Of a stretch of DNA of 42,736 nt, positions 16,101 to 23,958 are shown in pieces; within the stretch, counting starts at the first letter, position 1; every line of letters starts with the position of its first letter. The notes beneath the pieces were generated by a model that was not told the DNA's origin, did not search any database, and saw nothing but the letters and a program-made list of their open reading frames with translations. A program made the position numbers and the translations under genes. Source of the stretch: Candidatus Magasanikiibacteriota bacterium (lineage in GTDB: Bacteria; Patescibacteriota; Patescibacteriia; Magasanikbacterales; JACTTX01); assembly GCA_015661005.1 (NCBI GenBank), contig JACTTX010000010.1, positions 1 through 42,736 of the forward strand, in the 5' to 3' direction.

Positions 16101-19100
16101 TTTGCTTTCAAGAAGAGTATCGGTGTTCACCCAGTCATAAAACGTGTCGCCATTAACACCTTCTTTTTTGACGTTGGACCAAGTGCGTTTATAAAATTTC
16201 ACGGTTCCGGACAGGTTGGGGTGAATCGTGCCTTCAGGATTAACGGCCACGAGATCAAATGCCGCCTTCGGCCCACTCCAACCCTCTGAATAATCCGAGC
16301 GGATGCCAAGGTAGAAATCACCTTTATGCACATTCACCTCGGAATTAGCGGACACTTGACGCTTGTTCACATCCGTTACCGTTACGTTCACCTGATATGT
16401 GGCGCTCGTTTTATAATCCGTTAGACCGGACGGCAAATTCAAATTAAAGTTCCCGTTGCTGTCCAGCACGGCTGTCCCGGTTTTAATGTTCTCAAAATCA
16501 TTGTCGGAACGGCAATACCAATAACAATAGGAGTCCTCGCGCTCACTGTAACTGTACCATTCACCTTGAAGCGGTTGAAAATAAAGAGCGCGACGGGAAA
16601 CGGTGTACTCAACGCTGGCGCCGGAAAGCGGGGCGCCATAATAATATTCGCTATGCACGGGGATATTTATGGCCTTGCCGCTGGTTAATATGTCCGTTGG
16701 CGTCCCCACGGTTACTTTAAAATCCGGCCGCCGAAATTCGCGAACGTCAAAGTAGCCGCTCACCTGTTCACCTTCCAAAGAAACGTAAAAGGTATGAGTC
16801 CCCAATTGCATACTTGGATTCAGCTGGAACTCACCGTGGAACGTCCCGTACTCGGAAACCGGCGCTTTGATCGTACCAACATTATTTCCACTTTCATCAG
16901 TGAAAACAACATCCACTTCTTTGGCGTCAGGCAGTTGTAATTGCGCATCAATGTCCCGTCTGATCACGCCTTTAAAATAAACCAGTTGATCCGGCCGATA
17001 GATGCGGCGATCAGTATAAAGATAACCAATCTGGCGCCGCAAAAGATTTTTATAGGAATAATCCAAACTGAAATTCCACGGACTGATCCCGTCATCCCAG
17101 CCGGTAGTATTCACGCCAAAATGACCGTTGCCATCAGCCAGAACCGCCAGCGTCCTGTCATTATTTTTTTCCGGTGCGGCCAAAAGCGCGGCGCCATTTT
17201 GATCGGTTTGGCCCTTAATAATCCGTTCAAATTTTCGATCATTGCCGTAGGTCTGATAAGTAAACACTTCCAAAGGCAGATTTCCCACCGGCTCGCCGGT
17301 TTTCATGTCCGTTGCCCAAATTAAAAGTTTGCCGCCGTGATCAACTTTTGTTGTCAAAACCGTATCCGCCACAGCCAATAATCGCGATTCCGTATCCGAA
17401 CTCCCGCGACGGCTGTGAGTGTCAGGCATGGCGATGTTTAAACGATAAAAACCGCCCGGCGCCCGTTTACCGGCAATTTCATCAAGATCCAAATTTAAAA
17501 TCTTGTAACTATTGAGCTCCGCGGCCGTGTCATATTGTTTGACGCCGATCTGGTCGCATGAATTTTGATTGAGAAAAAAATCTTCACTGGGAACTTTACA
17601 AAGAGTAGCTGTCACCGGCTTGGTCATGTTCATGGTCCGCACTTGATAAACACGCGGCAAATGCGCGGCTAAAACTCCGGTCTGGCTATACCCCTGAAGC
17701 CAAGCGTCGGAATCATAAGGATCCGTGTCAAAAGTCAGGGTATAGGGCTCGGCCAGATGTTGTCCATAGGCGTCAGTCAAATCCTTGCTAACAGCAATTG
17801 TATATTGCGTTGACGCCTGCCAGCGACCGTAAATGAATAGACCACTCTCAAATGAGCCGAAGCTTACATTCAAGTTTTTCAATTCCGGGGTCACCGTCAC
17901 AAATTTCTTAAGATCTTCATCATCAATTCTATTATTAAAATATATCACTGCGCGATCACGCACCGCTTTGGTTTTACCGCTTACCGGCTGTGTAGCCACA
18001 ACACGCAATCCTAAATTTCCGGTAATCACCGCGTTACTCCATGCCGCTTGAAGCCCATTTGGCCCAACGCCACCGGTGAAACCCTGCGGCAGGATGAACT
18101 CATATTGTTTGCCTAATTCATATCCGTCCCGCTTCTTAATTTGCACAATTTTTTTCCCGCCTTCATTAACCTTCGCATTCGTAAAATCAAACTGCGAATT
18201 GGAAAGTTTTACCGGTTCACTGCCGACTACCGCTTGACCTTTCTCATCAATGGCGCGGGCATAGATGGTTATAGAATTGCGAACCGACAACGGATTCACC
18301 GGGTAATTAAAAAAAAGCAAGGCCGCATCTTTTTGACGAATTGGTTCGTCAGTTGCCATCCGCACGCTGACATTTGGAGTGTGAAAAGTTGTTATGTAAT
18401 CTTCACCCAACGCCGAACCGTCATTGAACTTGACGCCTTTGGCAAGGATCACTATGTATGTGGTGGCCGGCGCCCAGCCGGTTGTCGGGACAAACTCATA
18501 GCCGCTGGTGCCCAGCCAATTATAAGTTCCTTTCACCACCGGAGTAATCTTCAATTGCGGCGGCACGATCAGAGAATTGGTGAGCGTCCGCATGGGCCGA
18601 TCAAAAAGCACGGTCAAGATTTGCGCCGGTCGGACTTCCGCATTATTTGGCGGCGTGAAAACCGTAACTTCCGGATAATTTAAAACAGAAAATTTTTGGG
18701 TGAAAGCCGCTTTGAGACCCTTGCCAAACCAGGCGCGGGCGTCGCGTGTAACCGTCATTTCATAAACTGTTCCTTTTTCCAAATTGTAGGCCGGATCAAA
18801 AGTAACATTATTGCCTTCCCACTTATAACTTCCGGCAATAGACGGTATGAACTTAATGCTTCGTTCCACGCTGGCGCGATTCATCTTTTGGCTAAAATGA
18901 AACGTGAAGGATACGTCTTTTTTAATATCAATTTTTTCTCCGTTAAAATTTGTCTTGATCGTTGGTGATGGCGCCACCACAAAAGCAATCGCGCCCATGG
19001 CAATGACCACGCCAAAAGTAATTAAAATTTGTTTTAATTGCGTTCTAAAAAAATTACCGACTGACTTAAAAAAGACAATAACACGAGCGCTGAAACCGTT

Positions 19101-19124
19101 TAATAAATTTTTCGGATTCCACAT
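13164..19124 (-). CDS. Bacterial alpha-2-macroglobulin
   Basis: The 1986-residue protein has a short cytoplasmic N-terminus, a membrane segment (about 31-53, ILITFGVVIAMGAIAFVVA), Ig-like domains with FHFSQKMNRASVERSI and LFDRPMRTL, the macroglobulin MG repeats, a bait-like region (about 1240-1290 with GDGMGGGKGEESPAVRGN) and the thioester-containing complement-like domain. The thioester motif is GCSEQTT with Cys1483 and Gln1486, so the covalent trap should be functional. Bacterial A2Ms capture attacking proteases in the envelope and are typically encoded beside pbpC, as here; pbpC lies immediately upstream on the same strand (35-nt gap). A cell-surface defence role, for instance against host proteases, is inferred. 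The antisense open frames within it are shadows. Confidence 0.95.
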   Translation of the reverse strand: MWNPKNLLNGFSARVIVFFKSVGNFFRTQLKQILITFGVVIAMGAIAFVVAPSPTIKTNFNGEKIDIKKDVSFTFHFSQKMNRASVERSIKFIPSIAGSYKWEGNNVTFDPAYNLEKGTVYEMTVTRDARAWFGKGLKAAFTQKFSVLNYPEVTVFTPPNNAEVRPAQILTVLFDRPMRTLTNSLIVPPQLKITPVVKGTYNWLGTSGYEFVPTTGWAPATTYIVILAKGVKFNDGSALGEDYITTFHTPNVSVRMATDEPIRQKDAALLFFNYPVNPLSVRNSITIYARAIDEKGQAVVGSEPVKLSNSQFDFTNAKVNEGGKKIVQIKKRDGYELGKQYEFILPQGFTGGVGPNGLQAAWSNAVITGNLGLRVVATQPVSGKTKAVRDRAVIYFNNRIDDEDLKKFVTVTPELKNLNVSFGSFESGLFIYGRWQASTQYTIAVSKDLTDAYGQHLAEPYTLTFDTDPYDSDAWLQGYSQTGVLAAHLPRVYQVRTMNMTKPVTATLCKVPSEDFFLNQNSCDQIGVKQYDTAAELNSYKILNLDLDEIAGKRAPGGFYRLNIAMPDTHSRRGSSDTESRLLAVADTVLTTKVDHGGKLLIWATDMKTGEPVGNLPLEVFTYQTYGNDRKFERIIKGQTDQNGAALLAAPEKNNDRTLAVLADGNGHFGVNTTGWDDGISPWNFSLDYSYKNLLRRQIGYLYTDRRIYRPDQLVYFKGVIRRDIDAQLQLPDAKEVDVVFTDESGNNVGTIKAPVSEYGTFHGEFQLNPSMQLGTHTFYVSLEGEQVSGYFDVREFRRPDFKVTVGTPTDILTSGKAINIPVHSEYYYGAPLSGASVEYTVSRRALYFQPLQGEWYSYSEREDSYCYWYCRSDNDFENIKTGTAVLDSNGNFNLNLPSGLTDYKTSATYQVNVTVTDVNKRQVSANSEVNVHKGDFYLGIRSDYSEGWSGPKAAFDLVAVNPEGTIHPNLSGTVKFYKRTWSNVKKEGVNGDTFYDWVNTDTLLESKPFIIGLDGKANVSFTPDEGGEFVAVAETTDDHGRRIAASVSRYVYKGEEGTIRISDDQTMKIIQTKADYQVGETAELLVQTPFAKAKALVTIERETIREYRVIDLDTNHRTIQIPITGSSVPNIYVSVVTVKGGGDGAPELRVGYANLMVNTAGKVLDLKVTPDKAVYRPGNNVTLDVRTRRSDGTGVSAEVSIGVVDERVVALLGAIDKNILGRFWFTRSIGVTTANTLTQLIKKVFVETQGDGMGGGKGEESPAVRGNFLDTAFWKADVITDGDGRATVNFKLPDNLTSWQILAIGATKDTIVGATEAKIITRRDLMVEPLLPRLMRHDDTAVVGATVFNNTDRAMTASVEITAEGVGVSGESLRTVTLGAKSRSPIYWVVKASITSMQAKFRVQVKGNGLEDGFEVSIPILPYSVPEATTASNIFGRTATEKIQIPDQIIPGAGEVKVAVTTNVGSGLGDSVKYLVDFEYGCSEQTTSALIAALLYEELVAKKLAVGDEALLKKAHAKVGEAIKRLIPMQRSDGGFGFWSESTQTYPHLTAYVFWGLSRAQAAGYDVDREVLNRAQNYLREYLARPFSEQARYYLNERAQVLAMVADYDAGNLGGYAQSVYEARDELAVFGKAYLAMALQKIDGSDARAKSVLGEISAKVVFLNSSTAYITEDTGYNDYFMNSDVRSTSIYLQALLRITPKDEMNDRLIRWLTTQRLNGYWMSTQSTAMTLIGLADYVTKHPISEKASVVQVYLDSALAETLPFEKGDLSGERQVEFPISTLLAKGADHEVSVKKDSDTHYFYDVTMRVYREIEKIASFENGFSVTSEVYSLKDAKRLHPLSSARQGETVRVRMRLVSTKAHRFVAFEDHLPAGLEPIDFTLKTSPQQLADKTQQCFPDWSGESYCLADWEYDWWWENVWSHTELRDDRVFLFAENLRPGVYEYEFLAQAVTPGEFRVPPTRAYEFYNPSANGHNEGKVFKVNAR

Positions 19125-19159
19125 ATTTTAACGGCGATACTACGCGCCTAATGATTGAA

Positions 19160-20167
19160 TTATTTCACAATAAAAGCCACTTGTCCACTCGCGCCTTCTA
19201 AGGTGAGCGTGTATGAGCCGGGCCGAGGCGACCAGAGAAAAATGGGCTGGCTGACGGTGAATTGTTGCCGGTTCAACGTCCAGACATAATTCTTTCCGCC
19301 AATCCCGCCGGCAATGAAGGGAATTTTTTGTAAAGCCGCATCAATGTTCGGATCAATTTGAATTGTATCGCCGTCTAATGGCGCGATAATGACGGGCGCT
19401 GTGACCGCATCCTTTAAATATGCGGCCCGATGGCCTTCGCAGTCCTGAAACGGCGGTTGTTCAAAACCAGCGGCCAAGAGCCAACCATAATATTCCGGCG
19501 GCGGAATAAGATAGATTTTCTTAAGTGTCTTGGCGGCACATGACGATTCGGCCAACAGTTTAGTTTTTGTATCAATCGTCAGCTCTTGATACCAATTATC
19601 GTCGGACACCGGTTCGGTGCCGCTAATGAATTTTTCGGTGCGGGTCTTTGGGCAAACGGGCGTCGTCAACAAACCGGAAGTGGAGCAAATATCCTTGGTG
19701 ATAATGCCAATGGGAATCGGAATTGGAGGCGGATCATTATGCCGATAATAATAACTCATCACGTCATGCCAGATTGGCACAGCGCCGGCCACACCGGAGA
19801 CGCCGTGCATTGGCGAGTTGTCAGCATTGCCGGTCCAAACGCCCACAACAAATTCCGGCGTGAATCCAAAGGCCCAGTTGTCACGAAAGTCAGCGGTCGT
19901 GCCAGTTTTGGCGGGTACGCGTTTTCCAATATCCATGAGCGAGGTTTCGCCAAACGCTTTGCCGCGAGCCGTGCGGTCAGAAAGAATATCCGTCACCAAA
20001 TATCCGGCCTGACGGCCACGTTCGCGTTCAGCAAAATCAAAAATTTGAATCGGCGTTGGCGCCTCATATTTCCAAATAATTTTTCCGCCACTGTCTTTGA
20101 CCTCACTGACAAAATTCAGTGGCACGATTTTATTCCCGTTCGCCAGCGCCGCGTAAGCGCCGGTCAC
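19160..20167 (-). pseudogene. pbpC: pbpC 3' part (transpeptidase end and C-terminal domain), out of frame
   Basis: This 335-residue frame carries the C-terminal half of penicillin-binding protein 1C: MTGAYAALANGNKIVPLNF, the KTG box in VPAKTGTTADFRDNWAFGF, VVGVWTGNADNSPM and the PBP1C C-terminal domain (VIIAPLDGDTIQIDP ... GSYTLTLEG). In the same frame the sequence upstream of its ATG reads GGGEVTLEAVTGAYAAL, so the true protein began earlier, in the frame of the 5' part. See the 5' entry for the break. The A2M gene starts 35 nt after its stop. Confidence 0.88.
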
Positions 20168-20172
20168 CGCTT

Positions 20173-21489
20173 CTAAGGTAACTTCCCCGCCACCCCGAAT
20201 CGCGCCAGTGTATTGGCAAAACCGCTGATGCCAATCTCATTCAAAATTTTTACCGCCGGAATATTCAGTGAACTTCCCAGCGCCTCCCGAACCGTCACCG
20301 GGCCGTAATATTTAAAATTGTAATTACGCGGATAATAGGAGCCCCTCTCGGTTTCAAAGCGCACCGGCAAGTCGGCAATGACCGTGGCCGGAGTAAAATT
20401 TTTCATCAACGCCAGTTCATACAAAAACGGTTTGAGCGCCGAACCGGGCTGACGCGCCACCTTGGCCATATTTATTTTCCCGCTTTCACCATCCCGCCAA
20501 TTCAGGCCGCCGATATAAGCCAAAACATTTCCGGTTTGCGGTTCTACGGCAATGAGAGCGGCATCAGTAACATTGCTCTCGGCCAATTTATAAAGCCGCC
20601 GTTCTACGGAGGCCGCGGCCTGCATCTCTAAATCAGAGTCAAGGGTAGTCGTAATAGTGTAGCCACCGCTCCAAACATCAGGAATTTTTTCTTGCAGTTC
20701 ATCAAGGACGCGAAAAACAAAATGCGGGGCTCGGATATTATCTTGCGGGGGAAAAATTGAGAGGGCAACGTTGGCCGCGGCGCCTTCGGCATCAGCCACA
20801 TCAATTCCCATTGTCTTCATTCGCTCAAAAACATATTTTTGCCGCGCTTTGGCGGCGGACAAATGCGTCAACGGATCATAACGCGATGGCGCGCCGATCA
20901 TTCCGGCCAGTAACGTCGCTTCGGACAAGGAAAGATCGCCGACGTCTTTATGAAAATATTCACGCGCCGCCGCCGGAGCGCCAAAAACGTTGTTGCCAAG
21001 ATAAACGGTATTCAAATATATTTCCAAGGTTTCATCTTTCGTTTGCGTTAAAGACCACCAACGGGCGGCGATAAGCTCACGGGCTTTCTGAATAAAACTA
21101 CGTCGCCGATCGCGAAAATAAAAATTTTTTACGAGCTGTTGTTCAATGGTACTGGCGCCGCCGACCACCCGGCGACGCAATAAATTGTCTCGCGTTGCAC
21201 GGATAAGCGCGCGCCAGTCAATGCCGTGGTGCCGATAAAAACGGCTGTCTTCGGCGGCGAGAACTGCGCTCACAAATAACGGGGGAAATTTATCAAGCGT
21301 AACCGGCTGGGTGGTGCGGCCATCATACGCGCTTACTTCATACAATAATGTGCCGTCCGCCGCTAAAATTCTGGTTGACGAAAATACCGGTGGCGTTTCT
21401 GTAACCGGAATAATGCTCCAAAGCATAAAACTAAAAAACGATATGAGACATATCGTCACGATGATCAACAATTTTTTTCTTGTGCTCAT
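20173..21489 (-). pseudogene. pbpC: pbpC 5' part (transglycosylase and start of transpeptidase)
   Basis: From the ATG at 21489 (MSTRKKLLIIVTICLISFF, membrane anchor) the 438-residue frame includes the complete GT51 glycosyltransferase (AAEDSRFYRHHGIDW, GGASTIEQQLVKNFYF, EIYLNTVYLGNNVFG) and the start of the transpeptidase with SxxK in RQPGSALKPF and SxN in GSSLNIPA. It ends ARFGVAGKLP-stop. Family members have about 15 more residues between ARFG and GGGEVTL, and here the reading frame changes at that point (about 20175-20195), so a deletion not divisible by three splits the gene between the SxN and KTG boxes. The glycosyltransferase could still fold. Real decay, or a sequence error, are both possible. 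Confidence 0.88.
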
Positions 21490-21529
21490 GATCTGGATAC
21501 TGGAGCAACACACCTACGGCGTGTCGCAA

Positions 21530-21553
21530 TTCTCTGGCTCCGGGACCTGGATT
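21530..21553 (-). repeat. Partial copy of the tRNA-Gln 3' end
   Basis: This 24-base segment (TTCTCTGGCTCCGGGACCTG plus GATT) is identical to 21648-21671, which covers the CCA end, acceptor strand and part of the T-arm of tRNA-Gln. The copies are direct repeats 118 bp apart. Such tRNA 3'-end duplications are typical scars of site-specific integration (attL/attR), though no integrase is visible here. Confidence 0.8.
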
Positions 21554-21579
21554 GAACGCGCTCGTCTGCGACTCGCTTC

Positions 21580-21641
21580 GGAGAGGGGCTTCCGCCCCTC
21601 TCCGACTCTCCCCCGGAATAAGTGGGGAACTCCCGTTCCCC
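21580..21641. repeat. Two strong hairpins between the tRNA repeat copies
   Basis: GGAGAGGGGC-TTCC-GCCCCTCTCC (21580-21603) and GGGGAAC-TCCC-GTTCCCC (21624-21641) are perfect stems. On the minus strand they follow tRNA-Gln and precede pbpC, so they may act as processing or termination structures, but neither is followed by a clear T-run. Confidence 0.65.
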
Positions 21642-21652
21642 AAACCCTTCTC

Positions 21653-21726
21653 TGGCTCCGGGACCTGGATTCGAACCAGGATAGCCGCCTTCAAAGGGCG
21701 GAGTCCTACCGTTAGACGATCCCGGA
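21653..21726 (-). tRNA. tRNA-Gln (anticodon TTG)
   Basis: Minus-strand cloverleaf: acceptor TCCGGGA/TCCCGGA, D-arm with TCTAACGGTAGGAC, anticodon stem CCGCC/GGCGG with loop CTTTGAA (anticodon TTG), T-arm CCTGGTTCGAATCCAGG, discriminator G and encoded CCA. A U-rich first anticodon position and G73 fit tRNA-Gln. Confidence 0.95.
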
Positions 21727-21745
21727 TTGTACTACTATGTAGCAT

Positions 21746-21808
21746 CGCCCCCCGCACCCCTTTCTTAGGGAACCGGCGGTTCCCTAACCCTCCGCCACGC
21801 GGGGGGCG
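21746..21808. repeat. Nested GC-rich palindrome
   Basis: Outer arms CGCCCCCCGC (21746-21755) and GCGGGGGGCG (21799-21808) enclose an inner perfect hairpin TTAGGGAACCG-G-CGGTTCCCTAA (21765-21787). A second CATCGCCCC(C)CGCACC string recurs at about 21885-21899, flanking the tandem repeat that follows. Confidence 0.7.
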
Positions 21809-21872
21809 TTTATGTGATCGCAGAGGGCGCGTTAATGTGATCGCAGGGGACGCGTTAATATGACCGGAGATG
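21806..21872. repeat. 23-bp tandem repeat, three copies
   Basis: GCGTTTATGTGATCGCAGAGG (21806-21826), GCGTTAATGTGATCGCAGGGG (21829-21849) and the more diverged GCGTTAATATGACCGGAGATG (21852-21872) are spaced at 23 bp. A second short motif, TCACACCTTG or a close variant, recurs three times at about 21930-21970. No function is evident in this stretch up to the ftsX stop. Confidence 0.65.
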
Positions 21873-21962
21873 GTGACACTTGGTCATCGCCCCCGCACCA
21901 AAACTATCACGCCAACGTTTAAAAAACAAGATCACACCTTGACAGTCACACCTTGCTACAGA

Positions 21963-22901
21963 TCACACTTTCAAATATCTCCTCACCGCCGCGTAACTGG
22001 AAAAAACCGTCAGCAAAAAAACGGCTAGCGCTTCGGTTCCGAACACTCGCCAACCGCGCCGGACAAAATAATCGTGTAGAAGGGCGCCGCCATTTGTGAA
22101 AAGCGGACCGAGATAGGGATCAATCAAACGCGCCGCCCAAACCGTCAACCCCACGACAATCGCCACGGCAATAATCGTGTACAGAAGAGCTTCCAACAAA
22201 AACGGCCCGCGCACAAACCAATTGGTGGCGCCAACCAATTTTTTAATCTGGATTTCCTCGCGCTGGGTGTAAATGGCCACGCGAATGGTGTTGAAAATTA
22301 TCAAAAACGCGATGAAAACAAAAAGCAAGGTCAAAATAAATCCAAACTTTTCAATGCGCTGGGTGATCAAATTGATCCGTTCAATGGCCTTGGAGTGATC
22401 AGTGAAGGTCTTATTTTCTATAATCGCGTCATACTCCGGAATGGCCAGCGCCTTAAAAACTTTTTGATATTCGGCCGCGCCCTCGGTGGTAAAAACCAAG
22501 GTGGCTCCAAGCGGATTCTGATTAAGCTCGGTCACAGCTGAAAGTAATTCCGGCTCGCCTTTGTGCCTTTCTTTAAATTCCGCCAGCACTTGATCAGTAG
22601 TTTTAAAAATTATGCTTTTCACTTCCGGAAATGACTTCACAAATGACTGCACTTCCTCCAAACGTTTCTCCGACGCATCCACTTTGAAAAAAATGGTCAC
22701 GTCAATTTGTTCCTGCACGGCTTTGACACCGGCCGTCGTCACAATATTCACGAGCAAAAGGACATTGACCGAAAGCATTGTTACTACCAAAATAGAGATG
22801 GTGATGGCCGACAGACCAAAATTACGCCAAAAATTTTTGAGGGCGTAGGAGACGACGCGGCCTAAGGAGATTAGGGGACTGGCTTTGTGGTGCGTGGACA
22901 T
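21963..22901 (-). CDS. ftsX: Cell division protein FtsX
   Basis: The 312-residue membrane protein has the FtsX layout: cytoplasmic N-terminus (ALKNFWRNFGLSAITISIL), first membrane segment (about 28-52), a large external domain (about 55-170, VDVTIFF-like region, LGATLVFTTEGAAEYQ), then three membrane segments with the conserved cytoplasmic loop REEIQIKKLVGATNWFVRGPFLLEA. With FtsE it forms an ABC-type complex that activates peptidoglycan hydrolases at the septum. It starts 3 nt after ftsE ends, so the two are translated together. Confidence 0.95.
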   Translation of the reverse strand: MSTHHKASPLISLGRVVSYALKNFWRNFGLSAITISILVVTMLSVNVLLLVNIVTTAGVKAVQEQIDVTIFFKVDASEKRLEEVQSFVKSFPEVKSIIFKTTDQVLAEFKERHKGEPELLSAVTELNQNPLGATLVFTTEGAAEYQKVFKALAIPEYDAIIENKTFTDHSKAIERINLITQRIEKFGFILTLLFVFIAFLIIFNTIRVAIYTQREEIQIKKLVGATNWFVRGPFLLEALLYTIIAVAIVVGLTVWAARLIDPYLGPLFTNGGALLHDYFVRRGWRVFGTEALAVFLLTVFSSYAAVRRYLKV

Positions 22902-22904
22902 AAA

Positions 22905-23585
22905 TTAAATGACGTATTTCCCCGATTCTTGATCATTGACAATCGTGCCGCCGTCAATGGTAATGACACGGCGGCGCAAAGAGTTCACGACTTCGCGATT
23001 ATGCGTCACCAGCACGATGGTTGTTCCGAACTCATTGATCTTTTTCAAAATGGAAATAATTTCTTGCGTATTCAAAGTATCCAGATTACCGGTTGGTTCA
23101 TCTGCCACCAAGATTTTTGGCCGGTGCGCCAGCGCGCGCGCAATTACCACCCGCTGTTGTTCGCCGCCGGAGATTTGTCTGGGATATCTCTCCTCCTTGC
23201 CCTCCAACCCGACCAGTTTCAAAACCTGTGGCACCACATGATGGATGCGTTCATTGCTGGCGCCGGAAACGTGCAAAGCAAATGCGACATTTTCAAAAAC
23301 CGTTTTCTGCGGCAAAAGCTTAAAGTCCTGAAAAATAACGCCAATTTGCCGACGCAAAAGCGGAACGTGCGAATCCCTGATATTGGAAATGTCCCAGCCG
23401 CCAATCGTGATTTGTCCGGTGTCCGGTTTTTCCTCCGCAATCAGGAGTTTGACGAGTGTCGTCTTACCCGTGCCGCTTTGTCCGACAATGGAGACAAATT
23501 CTCCGGGATTAATTTGGAGATAAAGATCGCGCACCCCGACAATATTCGGTGGATAAATTTTATTAACGCCACGTAGAAGAATCAT
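22905..23585 (-). CDS. ftsE: Cell division ATP-binding protein FtsE
   Basis: This 226-residue ABC ATPase contains Walker A GQSGTGKTTLVKLL, the Q-loop in GVIFQDFKLLPQKTVFENV, signature SGGEQQRVVIARAL and Walker B ILVADEPTGNLD, followed by the H-loop VTHN. The LLPQKTVFENV segment is typical of FtsE. It drives FtsX, the next gene. The start ATG is just 7 nt after a TGCTATACT extended -10 box, so the transcript should be leaderless. Confidence 0.96.
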   Translation of the reverse strand: MILLRGVNKIYPPNIVGVRDLYLQINPGEFVSIVGQSGTGKTTLVKLLIAEEKPDTGQITIGGWDISNIRDSHVPLLRRQIGVIFQDFKLLPQKTVFENVAFALHVSGASNERIHHVVPQVLKLVGLEGKEERYPRQISGGEQQRVVIARALAHRPKILVADEPTGNLDTLNTQEIISILKKINEFGTTIVLVTHNREVVNSLRRRVITIDGGTIVNDQESGKYVI

Positions 23586-23592
23586 GACGTAC

Positions 23593-23601
23593 AGTATAGC
23601 A
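23593..23601 (-). promoter_or_regulatory. Extended -10 promoter of ftsEX
   Basis: On the minus strand TGCTATACT (TATACT at 23598-23593) ends 7 nt before the ftsE ATG. Transcription is predicted to begin at or beside the start codon. Confidence 0.6.
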
Positions 23602-23613
23602 GTTCGCGATTAA

Positions 23614-23646
23614 CAAAAAAAGCCGCGCTGTGGAGGCACGCTTTTT
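23614..23646 (-). terminator. Rho-independent terminator after the tRNA pair
   Basis: On the minus strand AAAAAGC-GTGC pairs with GCGC-(bulged G)-GCTTTTT around a 7-nt loop and ends in a run of seven T. It lies 28 nt after the tRNA-Thr 3' end and just before the ftsE promoter. An A-run on the other side means it may work in both directions. Confidence 0.7.
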
Positions 23647-23673
23647 CGGCCGTCGCGATCAGGGATATTTATC

Positions 23674-23747
23674 TGGAGCCGATGGGCAGAATCGGACTGC
23701 CGTCCATGGTTTACGAAACCATTGCTTTGCCACTAAGCTACATCGGC
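23674..23747 (-). tRNA. tRNA-Thr (anticodon CGT)
   Basis: Minus-strand cloverleaf: acceptor GCCGATG/CATCGGC, D-arm GCTTAGTGGCAAAGC, anticodon stem ATGGT/ACCAT with loop TTCGTAA (anticodon CGT), T-arm GGCAGTCCGATTCTGCC, discriminator T and encoded CCA. Confidence 0.94.
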
Positions 23748-23755
23748 GAGTGAGC

Positions 23756-23785
23756 GAAAAGCAAAAACCTGTTTTGCTTTTTTCC
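23756..23785. repeat. Hairpin between the two tRNA genes
   Basis: AAAAGCAAAA-ACCTG-TTTTGCTTTT followed on the plus strand by more T. A very similar hairpin (GAAAAGCGAAA...TTTTCGCTTTTC) lies upstream of tRNA-Lys at 28979-29006. It looks like a tRNA-associated structure, perhaps a terminator or processing signal. Confidence 0.5.
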
Positions 23786-23814
23786 GAGCCCCGTTCTCTT
23801 CACCCTTTTCACTT

Positions 23815-23851
23815 CCAAATGTTTGTCGCCAAAATGGCGACAAACATTTGG
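23815..23851. repeat. 16-bp inverted repeat overlapping the tRNA-Gly CCA end
   Basis: CCAAATGTTTGTCGCC (23815-23830), loop AAAAT, then GGCGACAAACATTTGG (23836-23851) is perfect. Its right arm includes the CCA of tRNA-Gly (TGG on the plus strand). Folding in the precursor would compete with or mark the tRNA 3' end. There is no T-tract. Confidence 0.8.
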
Positions 23852-23922
23852 AGCGAGAGAGGGGAATCGAACCCCCGTCTCAAGCTTGGGAAGCTTGCAT
23901 ACTACCATTGTACGACTCTCGC
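23849..23922 (-). tRNA. tRNA-Gly (anticodon CCC)
   Basis: Minus-strand cloverleaf: acceptor GCGAGAG/CTCTCGC, D-arm GTACAATGGTAGTAT, anticodon stem CAAGC/GCTTG with loop TTCCCAA (anticodon CCC), T-arm GGGGGTTCGATTCCCCT, discriminator T and encoded CCA. Confidence 0.95.
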
Positions 23923-23958
23923 CCGCAAAACCCATCCTAACGCGCGTCCGACATCGCG

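Noticed and set aside
13265-18968. Many plus-strand open frames opposite the A2M gene
   Set aside because: They have no family-like sequence or start signals and simply mirror the codon bias of the 1986-codon gene on the other strand.
21806-21872. Possible CRISPR array
   Set aside because: Units are 21-23 bp back to back with no spacers, only three copies, and no cas genes.
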